From positions 1-39,050 of the forward strand of contig JASLXP010000549.1 of assembly GCA_030740295.1 (NCBI GenBank): a stretch of 39,050 bases of DNA, given 5' to 3'. Of the stretch, positions 17,328 to 24,749 are shown in pieces. How positions within the stretch are numbered: position 1 is the stretch's first letter; every line of letters begins with the position of its first letter. The position numbers and the translations under genes are program-made. Under the pieces are notes generated by a model. The model was not told the origin of the DNA. It saw only the letters and a list, made by a program, of their open reading frames with translations, and ran no database searches. This DNA comes from Planctomycetota bacterium. GTDB lineage: Bacteria; Planctomycetota; PUPC01; JACPCR01.

Positions 17328-19022
17328 CTAATGCTTGGCTGCGGTCACAGCGAGGACTTCTGAAATGGTGGAAACGCCCATCAATACTTTGCGGATGCCA
17401 TCTCCCTGCAGAGAGCGCATTCCATTCCTGATTGCCTCTTCACGCATGAGGTGAACGGGGGCCTGCCTGAACGCCATATCGCGCATGGCGAGATTCATTT
17501 CAAGCATCTCGAAAATGGCCAGGCGGCCCCTCATTCCAATGTCGCGGCACTCAGGGCATCCTGTACCGGCGTAAAACTGTGTTCCTTCGACATCGCTGCG
17601 CTTCAGCCCGACCGTTGCGAGCTCATTGTCGGAGACTTCCGTGGGCACCTTACAGTTCTTGCATATGGTTCGGATAAGGCGCTGCGCCATGACAGCCTGA
17701 ATCGAGGACGAGACCAGGAACGGGGCCACGTTCATATCAATCAGCCTGGGCAGCGCGGAAGCAGCATCATTGGTATGGAGCGTACTGAACACCAGGTGGC
17801 CCGTAAGAGCCGCCTGCACGGCTGTTTCAGCGGTCTCCTGGTCACGAATCTCTCCCACCAGAATCACGTTAGGCGCCTGGCGAAGCATGGCGCGGAGAAT
17901 GCGCGCGAAGTTGTATCCCACGGCCTCTTTCACTTCGGCCTGATTGATTCCCGCGAGGTTGTACTCCACCGGGTTTTCAGCAGTGATGATCTTCGTATCC
18001 GGCCGATTCAGTTCGTTCAGGGCCGCGTAGAGGGTCGTGGTCTTGCCACTTCCCGTAGGCCCGGTTACCAGGAACAGTCCGTTCGGGCGTTTGATGATGT
18101 TCTGGAAACGCGCGTAATCGTCATCCATGAATCCGAGATCCTGGATGCCGAGGAGGACGGCCTGTTTGTCGAGGATACGCATGACCACACTTTCGCCGTG
18201 GCTGGCCGGCAGACACGAAACACGGAGGTCGATATCCCGGCCGAGTACTTTCATCTTAATTCGGCCGTCCGTCGGTTTCCTTTTCTCGGCGATATCGATG
18301 TCCGCCATAATCTTCAGGCGTGAAATGATCGCGCCTTGCAGGCGTTTGGGCGGCGATTCAACTTCATAGCAGTCACCGTCAATGCGGTAACGAATGCGAA
18401 GCCGGTTTTCCATTGGCTCGATATGAATATCGCTCGCGCGCTGTTTGAGCGCCTCGGCAACAATGAGGGTTACGAGGCGGATGATCGGGGCATCGTCTTC
18501 CTCTTCTTCACCGTCCCCTTCCTCGTCATCGGTATAGACGATGTCGCTTTCCGTGAACTCCTGGAGCATGTTATCGACCGTCTCCTCTTCAAGGCCGTAA
18601 TGCTTATGAATGGCTGTCTCGAGGTCTTCCTTCGAGCACAGAACCCACTGGATGTCACAGCTTGTGGCAAAACGGAGGTTATCAATCGCGAACAGGTTGA
18701 GCGGGTCGACCATGCAAACCCTTAGGATGCCTTCACTTCTATCGAGAGGGAAGACGAGCAGTTCCTTAATGGTCGATTTGGTGATGGATTGCAGGGCAAC
18801 TTCGGGAATGTCCATCGCTGCCGGATTGACGAGCTCTACGCCAAACTGTTCCGCGAGCCCTTCAGACACATTACGCTCGGTGCAATAGCCGAGCTCGATC
18901 AGCAGTTCACCGATTCGCTGTCCGGTTTCCTTCTGCTTCTCCAGAGCTTCATTGAGCTGATCAGGGGTTACGTAACCTTTGTTGAGCAGAATCTTGCCGA
19001 TAAAGCGTCGACTTCTGGCCAT
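17328..19022 (-). CDS. pilB: Type IV pilus assembly ATPase PilB
   Basis: Extension motor for type IV pili, 564 residues. The N-terminal MshEN-type domain (1-145) has two good tandem c-di-GMP-like motifs (RFIGKILLNKG and RIGELLIELG), so binding of that messenger is plausible. A very acidic linker (158-178) follows, then the N2 region and the motor domain with Walker A GPTGSGKT at 321-328, Walker B ILVGEIRDQET, His box STLHTND and the zinc cysteines (CKNC, CPECRD) near 435-490. ATG with GGAG eight bases upstream. First gene behind a strong promoter; pilT and the second PilB follow. The rest of the pilus genes are not in this window. Confidence 0.92.
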   Translation of the reverse strand: MARSRRFIGKILLNKGYVTPDQLNEALEKQKETGQRIGELLIELGYCTERNVSEGLAEQFGVELVNPAAMDIPEVALQSITKSTIKELLVFPLDRSEGILRVCMVDPLNLFAIDNLRFATSCDIQWVLCSKEDLETAIHKHYGLEEETVDNMLQEFTESDIVYTDDEEGDGEEEEDDAPIIRLVTLIVAEALKQRASDIHIEPMENRLRIRYRIDGDCYEVESPPKRLQGAIISRLKIMADIDIAEKRKPTDGRIKMKVLGRDIDLRVSCLPASHGESVVMRILDKQAVLLGIQDLGFMDDDYARFQNIIKRPNGLFLVTGPTGSGKTTTLYAALNELNRPDTKIITAENPVEYNLAGINQAEVKEAVGYNFARILRAMLRQAPNVILVGEIRDQETAETAVQAALTGHLVFSTLHTNDAASALPRLIDMNVAPFLVSSSIQAVMAQRLIRTICKNCKVPTEVSDNELATVGLKRSDVEGTQFYAGTGCPECRDIGMRGRLAIFEMLEMNLAMRDMAFRQAPVHLMREEAIRNGMRSLQGDGIRKVLMGVSTISEVLAVTAAKH

Positions 19023-19099
19023 AATGTGTACTCCACGTAGGGGTTTTGTGGTAAGAGTTGTCAGCTGATCTGTTGAACCGTCCGCCGATGTGGCAAACG

Positions 19100-19127
19100 A
19101 TTATAGATAGCCAGTATAGACGGTCAA
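19100..19127 (-). promoter_or_regulatory. Strong candidate promoter of pilB-pilT-pilB2
   Basis: TTGACC (19127-19122), a 16-base spacer and a perfect TATAAT (19105-19100) on the minus strand. Predicted start near 19093, leader about 70 bases to the pilB ATG. Confidence 0.65.
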
Positions 19128-19150
19128 ACATGCATAGAAGACTGTTTGAC
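19123..19150. promoter_or_regulatory. Inverted repeat overlapping the pil -35 box
   Basis: GTCAAAC (19123-19129), 14 bases, GTTTGAC (19144-19150): perfect 7-base arms about 21 bases (two helical turns) centre to centre. The inner arm covers the -35 box, the outer one lies just upstream, as expected of a dimeric regulator site. No regulator is identified. Confidence 0.4.
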
Positions 19151-19214
19151 GATTGTTTACTTCTGCGGATCGAGTGGTTTCCTGAATTCACTCTTGCATC
19201 ACTCTGGGCACTGT

Positions 19215-19349
19215 TCAACCATAAATAATGTGCAGCAGCAGCGCGATGCCGACCGGCGCAAGAAGATGCGGCCAGAGTGTCTTCCAATCTGGAACTGCCT
19301 CCGCGCCGGTCTTCTCTTCTCTGACCTGCTTCGATTTCTTCGATCCCAT
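19215..19349 (-). CDS. Small single-helix membrane protein (44 residues)
   Basis: A short open frame 18 bases after the DedA stop, same strand. It begins with a Lys/Glu-rich soluble stretch (MGSKKSKQVREEK) and ends with a hydrophobic helix of about 18 residues (WPHLLAPVGIALLLHIIYG), giving a plausible cytoplasmic tail plus one membrane span. Start is ATG; only a weak GAAAG lies upstream. Third-position G/C preference resembles real genes here. No family recognised. It may be translated with dedA. Confidence 0.45.
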   Translation of the reverse strand: MGSKKSKQVREEKTGAEAVPDWKTLWPHLLAPVGIALLLHIIYG

Positions 19350-19367
19350 GGAAATTCTTTCGGTTTT

Positions 19368-20021
19368 CTAACCGGCCTTTTCAGGAGACTTGGCAGTCTC
19401 TTCAACAACACTCATCGATTCGGCACGTTTCTTCCTGAAGTACTTCCAACCGACGAATGCGCAAATAGCAACGAGAGCAAGAACCAGTAAAGCATAGTGG
19501 CCCCTTTTGACCCACTGGATAGCCTCTTCAATCTCACCCCCGAATCTTCGAATGACGATAAATGTCAGGCCGACGCTCAAAACCCCGGCCAGGGCGTCCA
19601 TGAAAATGAAAACATGGACCTTCAGGCGGCTGATGCCGGCAATGAAATAACAGCCCAGGCGAAAGCCGGCCACAAACCGGGCGAAGAAAACGGCCCAGTC
19701 ACCATACTTGTCAAAAAACTGGTCGACCTTTTTCAAGCGATCTTCGGAAAGCACACGTTTGAAGTATGGCAGCCGAACCAGGCGATATCCGAACGTGCGA
19801 CCGACAGTATATGTCGCCAGATCACCGACAAGAATGGCAAGCAGCGCCGTACCGAACATGGACCACGGATTAGCCAGACCTTTCAATGTCATCCATGCTG
19901 CCGCAATCAGCGTTACCTCTTCAGGCACCGGCAGCCCAAGCCCGCACAAGAACAGGATCAGAAACACAAAAAAGTGCGGGGATGAGCTGACGAAATCAGT
20001 AACTGTCTGGAGCAGTTCCAT
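19368..20021 (-). CDS. DedA-family inner-membrane protein
   Basis: 217-residue polytopic protein of the DedA/SNARE-associated family, whose members flip lipid carriers or phospholipids and support envelope homeostasis. Typical features: N-terminal helix then GLGLPVPEEVTLIAAAW with the conserved Glu, GDLATYTVGRTFGY, the FFARFVAGFRLGCYFIAG block with the conserved Arg residues, and two C-terminal helices before a Lys/Arg-rich tail. Starts at an ATG behind a moderate promoter. Exact substrate unknown. Confidence 0.9.
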   Translation of the reverse strand: MELLQTVTDFVSSSPHFFVFLILFLCGLGLPVPEEVTLIAAAWMTLKGLANPWSMFGTALLAILVGDLATYTVGRTFGYRLVRLPYFKRVLSEDRLKKVDQFFDKYGDWAVFFARFVAGFRLGCYFIAGISRLKVHVFIFMDALAGVLSVGLTFIVIRRFGGEIEEAIQWVKRGHYALLVLALVAICAFVGWKYFRKKRAESMSVVEETAKSPEKAG

Positions 20022-20051
20022 AATCGGCTGAACTGTGCGTTTCCTGGGCGG

Positions 20052-20074
20052 TTATCTCTCCTCGTGAGAGAACC
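20052..20074. other. Quasi-palindrome in the dedA leader
   Basis: TCTCTC (20055-20060), five bases, GAGAGA (20066-20071), flanked by GGT and ACC that extend the pairing. It lies at the predicted transcript start of dedA, so it could be a leader hairpin or a regulator site. Confidence 0.35.
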
Positions 20075-20078
20075 TGCG

Positions 20079-20106
20079 ATTCTAGGCGTAAGGCATGCCG
20101 ATGCAA
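20079..20106 (-). promoter_or_regulatory. Candidate dedA promoter
   Basis: TTGCAT (20106-20101), a 16-base spacer and TAGAAT (20084-20079) on the minus strand, predicted start near 20072, about 50 bases before the dedA ATG. Confidence 0.45.
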
Positions 20107-20180
20107 AGATCCGGTAAGGCGGGGACAGATTCATGTCACACCCACGTCTCAGTTCTCTTTCAGATTTGCCCAATTGAGCC

Positions 20181-20209
20181 TTCGAATGAACCGTGTTTCA
20201 GTCTAAAAT
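20181..20209 (+). promoter_or_regulatory. Candidate promoter of the 20253-24320 operon
   Basis: TTCGAA (20181-20186), a 17-base spacer and TAAAAT (20204-20209). The -10 box covers an alternative ATG at 20208, favouring the later start at 20253 for the first gene. Confidence 0.4.
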
Positions 20210-20252
20210 GAGATGCTGTTACGGGCTATTCGAGAATCAGACGGACAGTTTC

Positions 20253-20819
20253 ATGGCCGTACGAATTATCCAGCACGGAAAAGACATCCTGCTCAGAACT
20301 CGACCATCCATAACACCCATGCTGGTAGCGTTTCATACGTTCGTGCTTGGTTTGCTTTTCTACAGCGTGCTCGAAGGGATCGTCGTCGGCTGCATTGTTT
20401 CAGGATTCTTTCTTCTTCCCATTTCTGTGCGGGCTGTCTTTCCAAGCGCGGTCGCTCTGCGGACGGAGGCGGGAGCGATCGAGCTCCTTGGAGGCTTCAT
20501 GGGCTTCAAGAGCCGGGGTCTGTATCCAAATGGCGAGATTCGATGCGTGAAGGTCCAGGCCGAAGCGGGCGCGGAAGAGCCCGGCCGCACCATCATCCCG
20601 AAGATTTACTGGCCCACCCTTGTGGTTGCGAATGGCAGCCCATCAGGGGAAAGCTCGGTCTCCTGTTTTCAGGACCTGCAGCGGGATCATGTAGAACGCG
20701 CCGCCAAAGTGATTGCGGCCTTCGCAGACGTGGAGGCCTTCGGGCCCACCGGCGAGAAGTTGCCTCCCCTGGAAGTGAAGAAGGCCCCCGAAGAGAGCGC
20801 CCCTTTCATGAGAGATTAG
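20253..20819 (+). CDS. Small membrane protein, unknown function
   Basis: 188 residues from the ATG at 20253 (chosen because the candidate promoter's -10 box covers the earlier ATG at 20208; neither has a clear Shine-Dalgarno). A short basic N-terminus is followed by two closely spaced hydrophobic helices (about 22-62, LVAFHTFVLGLLFYSVLEG, then IVVGCIVSGFFLLPISV), then about 120 soluble residues ending in a charged, proline-rich tail. The topology resembles PH-like membrane proteins, but I cannot name a family. It lies six bases before the APH-type kinase and so is the first gene of that operon. Confidence 0.65.
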   Translation: MAVRIIQHGKDILLRTRPSITPMLVAFHTFVLGLLFYSVLEGIVVGCIVSGFFLLPISVRAVFPSAVALRTEAGAIELLGGFMGFKSRGLYPNGEIRCVKVQAEAGAEEPGRTIIPKIYWPTLVVANGSPSGESSVSCFQDLQRDHVERAAKVIAAFADVEAFGPTGEKLPPLEVKKAPEESAPFMRD

Positions 20820-20825
20820 GCGCCC

Positions 20826-21830
20826 ATGAATCTCGATATCGAGCATCCAGAACAGCTCGTCAACTATCTCAGAGACCACGGCCACATTGGCCGCAATGAA
20901 ACGCCGGAGATGAGAATCCTGGCGGGGGGCGTTTCCAACCGGGCCGTGCTCGTCAAACATTCAGCCGGCGACTGGGTTCTGAAGCAGGCCCTGGAAAAAC
21001 TGCGAGTCCAGGGCGAATGGCTCAGCCGCCCGGAAAGGGTGCACCGTGAGGCGAAAGGGATGCGCGCACTCGGTCGGATGTTGCCGGAAGGTGCTGTCCC
21101 CGCGTTCGTCTTCGAAGACCACACGCATCACATCCTGGCGATGGAGGCAGTGCCCCAACCGCACAGAAACTGGAAGCAGATGCTGCTCAATGGTGAGTTG
21201 TGTCCCGGCCACGCACACGAATTCGCGAGCATGCTTGCTGCCATCCACCGAAGGTCACAACAGCAGGCCGATTCGCTCCGACGCGCATTCGATGACCGTT
21301 CGTTCTTCGAGTCACTCAGGCTCGATCCATACTACGGAACTGCAGCGTCAGCCGTTCCGGAGGCCGCGGGTTTTCTACGAGCTCTCGTAGACGAAACCAG
21401 GTCCATCAGGACAGCTTTGGTCCATGGCGATTACAGTCCCAAAAACATTCTCGTTCACGAGAATCGTCTCGTGCTGCTGGACCACGAGGTCATCCACTGG
21501 GGCGACCCAGCCTTCGACATCGGTTTTTCAATGACGCACTTCCTGAGCAAAGCTCTGCATCTTCAGAATCACAGGGAGGTATTAGTTGAGGGGGCACACC
21601 TTTACTGGAAAACATATGAACAGGAAGCAGGGCCCGACCAGCCATTCACTGACCGCGCAGTCCTGCACACGCTCGCATGCATGCTGGCCAGGGCAGACGG
21701 CAGGTCTCCTCTGGAATATCTCGATCCTGAGGAGAAACAGAGGCAGCGAAGTATCGTTCTGGCGATGATGAATGAATTGCAGGATTCTATGCATGGACTT
21801 ATCAATGAATTCGAGAAAAGCCTGAGCTAG
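20826..21830 (+). CDS. APH-type small-molecule kinase
   Basis: 334-residue protein of the aminoglycoside phosphotransferase fold. Lys53 (WVLKQAL) is the ATP lysine, HGDYSPKNIL supplies catalytic Asp202 and Asn207, and LLDHEVIHWGDPAFDIGF supplies the metal ligand Asp219. The KQALEKLRV...EWLSRPERVHREA stretch recalls 5-methylthioribose kinases more than drug-resistance enzymes. Within an operon of sugar-type dehydrogenases, it probably phosphorylates a sugar, polyol or cyclitol; antibiotic resistance is unlikely. No membrane segment. The Gfo/Idh gene starts 31 bases later. Confidence 0.88.
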   Translation: MNLDIEHPEQLVNYLRDHGHIGRNETPEMRILAGGVSNRAVLVKHSAGDWVLKQALEKLRVQGEWLSRPERVHREAKGMRALGRMLPEGAVPAFVFEDHTHHILAMEAVPQPHRNWKQMLLNGELCPGHAHEFASMLAAIHRRSQQQADSLRRAFDDRSFFESLRLDPYYGTAASAVPEAAGFLRALVDETRSIRTALVHGDYSPKNILVHENRLVLLDHEVIHWGDPAFDIGFSMTHFLSKALHLQNHREVLVEGAHLYWKTYEQEAGPDQPFTDRAVLHTLACMLARADGRSPLEYLDPEEKQRQRSIVLAMMNELQDSMHGLINEFEKSLS

Positions 21831-21861
21831 CCCACACGAATTCAGATCAGAAGAATATCGA

Positions 21862-22851
21862 ATGATGAACGTAGGAATCATTGGCGCAGGGAAAATGGGC
21901 ATGTCCCACGCTAGCGCAGTCCAAAACTACGGCGCAACAGTATCAGCGATCCACGACACCCGGCTCGAGGCAGCACAGAATCTCGGCAGAGAATTTGAAG
22001 CCGATGTCGTTACCGACGATCTCGATCAATTCTTCAAAGCACCGCTGAACGCGGTCGTGCTGACCACACCTCCTCCAGTCCGAATGACGCCGATCACCAG
22101 AGCATGTGAGCGGGGCCTTCACCTCATGATCGAAAAGCCGCCGGCCATGACCATGGAAGAGGGGAGAAAATGTGCGAAAGCCATTCTGGACTCGGGAGTC
22201 ATTACTGCCGTCGGATTTCAGCTCCGTTATTCGCCGCTCTATGAAAGGCTCAAGGAACTTCTGCAGGGAGAGGCCATTCATCTCGTCCGCACGGTCTGCA
22301 CCATTGATTATTATTTAAATTTCGGCATGTCCCCCTGGTTCCTGCAGAAAGAAATCAGCGGCGGCCCGATTGCAGAACAGGCCATACACCTGCTGGACTG
22401 CGTCCGTTACCTTCTTGGCGATCCACGGCCCGTTCAGGCGGTCACATTAGGTGTTAAGAACATGGCCATGGGGCGGACAGAATTCAATGCAGAAAATGCC
22501 CTGCAGATGATTTATGAGTTGGAGGACGGAACAAGGGGAATCCATACTAATCACTGCGGTCATGACAAGTTTGCCTTTGATTTGGAGCTCATCGGCCCGC
22601 ACCTGCGCCTTCACGCAAACACGACGGATGCTAAGATTAAGGGCTTTATTAACAGTGAAGAAATTGAAGAATCTGCCCCCAGTCAGAATCAACTCAGTCT
22701 GGATAAAACCGGTGCATGGCTGCGGGCAATCGAGACAGGCGACAGAACCCTGATCCGTTCGGACTACGAAAATGCACTTCTGACCCTTGAATTAGTTGAG
22801 GCAGCAGCAAGAAGCCTCGAAGAGAACCGCATCATTCAATGCAAAGAATAA
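21862..22851 (+). CDS. Gfo/Idh/MocA-family NAD(P)-dependent oxidoreductase
   Basis: 329 residues: N-terminal Rossmann domain with GIIGAGKMG, the EKPP motif carrying the catalytic Lys of the family, and a C-terminal domain with GGPIAEQAIHLLD, where the His is the usual catalytic acid/base. Such enzymes oxidise or reduce sugars, inositols and related compounds. Starts ATGATG; either codon is possible. Its TAA shares a base with the ATG of the next gene (TAATG), a sign of coupled translation. Confidence 0.92.
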   Translation: MMNVGIIGAGKMGMSHASAVQNYGATVSAIHDTRLEAAQNLGREFEADVVTDDLDQFFKAPLNAVVLTTPPPVRMTPITRACERGLHLMIEKPPAMTMEEGRKCAKAILDSGVITAVGFQLRYSPLYERLKELLQGEAIHLVRTVCTIDYYLNFGMSPWFLQKEISGGPIAEQAIHLLDCVRYLLGDPRPVQAVTLGVKNMAMGRTEFNAENALQMIYELEDGTRGIHTNHCGHDKFAFDLELIGPHLRLHANTTDAKIKGFINSEEIEESAPSQNQLSLDKTGAWLRAIETGDRTLIRSDYENALLTLELVEAAARSLEENRIIQCKE

Positions 22852-23591
22852 TGAACAGAAAAATACTGATTACTGGTGGTTCGGGCTATCTCGGTGGATT
22901 CGTCATCGAACAATTGTCTGACAATTATGAACTGACTGTATTTGACCAGGTGCAGCCAGCTCGTGACGTGCAGTTCATAAAAGGCGACATTACCAGATAT
23001 GAAGATATAAACGCGGCTTGTCAGGGCCAGGATGCGGTTGTTCACTTGATAGCACTTGTTCGCGGCCGGTCAGCAAAAACTCATGAAGACTTTGCTGACA
23101 TCATGGTTAAGGGAACCTGGAACGTAGCTGCAGCCTGTGTGAATAACGAGATCTGCCGATTAGTAAATATCTCAAGTATCATCGCCATCGGCCCGCCTCA
23201 ACCGCGAGATATTCCGTTCTGTGAATCCGATCGCGCCGATTTCAAAGCTGGCGATCTTTACTATTGCCTGTCCAAGAACCTTTGCGAACACATTGGGAAT
23301 GCGTACCACCAGGCACACGGATTAAGCGTCATTCATATCAGGCCCGGTGTTATTGAGGGTGATGGAAGCAATCCAGGTCCGAAAGAACCGGAAAAGCCTG
23401 GCCAGCCGTGGTTTATATATGTCAGCCCGAAGGATGTGGCACAGGCCGTTCAGGGGGCCCTGGAAGCGGAGGTAACTAATGGAACTTATAACGTTGTCGC
23501 CGGAAGGCAGGACTCGCTTTATGACATATCCTCGGCCCGGCGCGATTTAGGTTTCGATCCGAAATTCAACTGGCCTGAAATCGAGGGATAA
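22851..23591 (+). CDS. NAD-dependent epimerase/dehydratase (extended SDR)
   Basis: 246 residues from the ATG that overlaps the previous stop. Rossmann motif ITGGSGYLGGF, active-site Ser in NISSI and the catalytic YCLSK (Tyr-x-x-x-Lys). Shorter than most UDP-sugar epimerases (about 310), so the C-terminal substrate domain is small; the product ends soon after the HGLSVIHIRPG block and a short tail. Likely acts on a sugar or sugar-like substrate together with its neighbours. From about here to 24300 the DNA looks more AT-rich than the surrounding genes. Confidence 0.88.
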   Translation: MNRKILITGGSGYLGGFVIEQLSDNYELTVFDQVQPARDVQFIKGDITRYEDINAACQGQDAVVHLIALVRGRSAKTHEDFADIMVKGTWNVAAACVNNEICRLVNISSIIAIGPPQPRDIPFCESDRADFKAGDLYYCLSKNLCEHIGNAYHQAHGLSVIHIRPGVIEGDGSNPGPKEPEKPGQPWFIYVSPKDVAQAVQGALEAEVTNGTYNVVAGRQDSLYDISSARRDLGFDPKFNWPEIEG

Positions 23592-23594
23592 ATC

Positions 23595-24320
23595 ATGGAT
23601 AACTCCTTGCAGGGAAAAGTCGCTCTAGTTACAGGAGCAGGCCGCGGCATAGGCCGGGCAACCTCAATCATGTTGGCCGAACATGGTGCTACAGCAATTA
23701 TGGCCTCACGAACGCGGAGCGATTTAGAATCTGCGGCATCAGAAATCACCAATGCCGGCGGAACTGCAGTTTGGTTCGATGGGGATGTGACGGATCAGAA
23801 ATTTGTAGACTATATTTTTGAGGAGACAAAGGAACGCTTCGGACGTCTGGATATTCTCGTTAACAACGCGGGGATGGCTCCTTTCGGCAAAATCGAGGAT
23901 CTCCCACTGGAAAGGTTCCGCGCGTGCCTGGAATTAAATGTGGTCGCTGCGTTTCATTGTATGCAGCTTGCCGTAAGGCTCATGAAGGAAAATGGCGACG
24001 TCGGCAAGATTATCAATATAGGTTCTGTCCGTTCACACTGGACAGAGGCCGGAGGGGACGGCGCTTATAATGCGAGCAAATATGGTTTGCGAGGCCTGAC
24101 CGAGACAGTGGCCCGCCAACTGCATGGCTCAGGCAGCAACATAGCGGTGAGCCTGATTTGTCCTGGCGGGGTCGCTACTACATTGGTCTCTAACACACCG
24201 AATCCAAACATGTTAAAACCCGAACAGGTTGCGGAGGCTATTTTATATGCGGCGACGGCGCCGCCCGGCGTCAATATTTATGATGTGACCCTGTTCATCA
24301 CACAACAGAGGCCCTGGTAA
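23595..24320 (+). CDS. SDR-family oxidoreductase
   Basis: Classical short-chain dehydrogenase of 241 residues. Cofactor loop GAGRGIGR near the N-terminus, NNAG at the end of strand 4, catalytic Ser in NIGSVRS and YNASK (Tyr and Lys). PGGVATT near the end shapes the substrate lid. Starts three bases after the epimerase stop, last gene of the operon. Substrate unknown; a sugar or polyol dehydrogenase fits the neighbours. Confidence 0.93.
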   Translation: MDNSLQGKVALVTGAGRGIGRATSIMLAEHGATAIMASRTRSDLESAASEITNAGGTAVWFDGDVTDQKFVDYIFEETKERFGRLDILVNNAGMAPFGKIEDLPLERFRACLELNVVAAFHCMQLAVRLMKENGDVGKIINIGSVRSHWTEAGGDGAYNASKYGLRGLTETVARQLHGSGSNIAVSLICPGGVATTLVSNTPNPNMLKPEQVAEAILYAATAPPGVNIYDVTLFITQQRPW

Positions 24321-24361
24321 GCGGTCGCGGCACGTCTCTTGACCGGCTGACACTGGCACGC

Positions 24362-24658
24362 TCACTGCACGTAGTCATCTTTCGCGATGTTCTTCGGCCC
24401 CTCCCCTGCCACTTTTTCATATGTGCCGTCACCGGATTTTTCGTAGCGTGTGAATCCCTTGCTAGCCTGGTAGTCCGGGTCAAGGAATCGTTTTTCCGAA
24501 CCCTTGGTGTTAATGGCGGCCGGCTGGATTAGCCGTCGTACCGGTTGGCCAGTTTCCGGATGCTTCTTGAGCTCGGCATCGGACATCCGCTGAATGACTT
24601 CGAATTTTTCCCCGCCTGAATCATCTTCGTTGATAATTTCATATACATATGTGGGCAT
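24362..24658 (-). CDS. FmdB-like small protein lacking the zinc cysteines
   Basis: 98 residues beginning MPTYVYEI, as in the FmdB zinc-ribbon family, and with HPETGQPVRRLI where family members have CPECGGPVRRLI. Both Cys pairs are gone (the first knuckle is replaced by an acidic loop, the second by His and Thr), so it cannot bind zinc in the usual way. I recall this cysteine-less version in Planctomycetes-like genomes. Strong Shine-Dalgarno (GGAAGGA, then five bases, then ATG). The C-terminal half is hydrophilic. Regulator or small adaptor; function unknown. It is convergent with the SDR gene. Confidence 0.75.
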   Translation of the reverse strand: MPTYVYEIINEDDSGGEKFEVIQRMSDAELKKHPETGQPVRRLIQPAAINTKGSEKRFLDPDYQASKGFTRYEKSGDGTYEKVAGEGPKNIAKDDYVQ

Positions 24659-24749
24659 TTTTTCATCCTTCCAATTCGAAATGAGTTCAGGAGGAAGATT
24701 CTACGTTTGTGTGCGGTGTTTACACTTCAAGCATCGACCATCATTCCAC

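Noticed and set aside
20213..20899. A 228-residue plus-strand frame overlapping the small membrane protein and the APH gene
   Set aside because: Arg-rich shadow in another frame; the other frames give helices and kinase motifs.
20826..21830. Aminoglycoside resistance gene
   Set aside because: The kinase sits in a chromosomal sugar-type operon and resembles methylthioribose kinases more than resistance enzymes.
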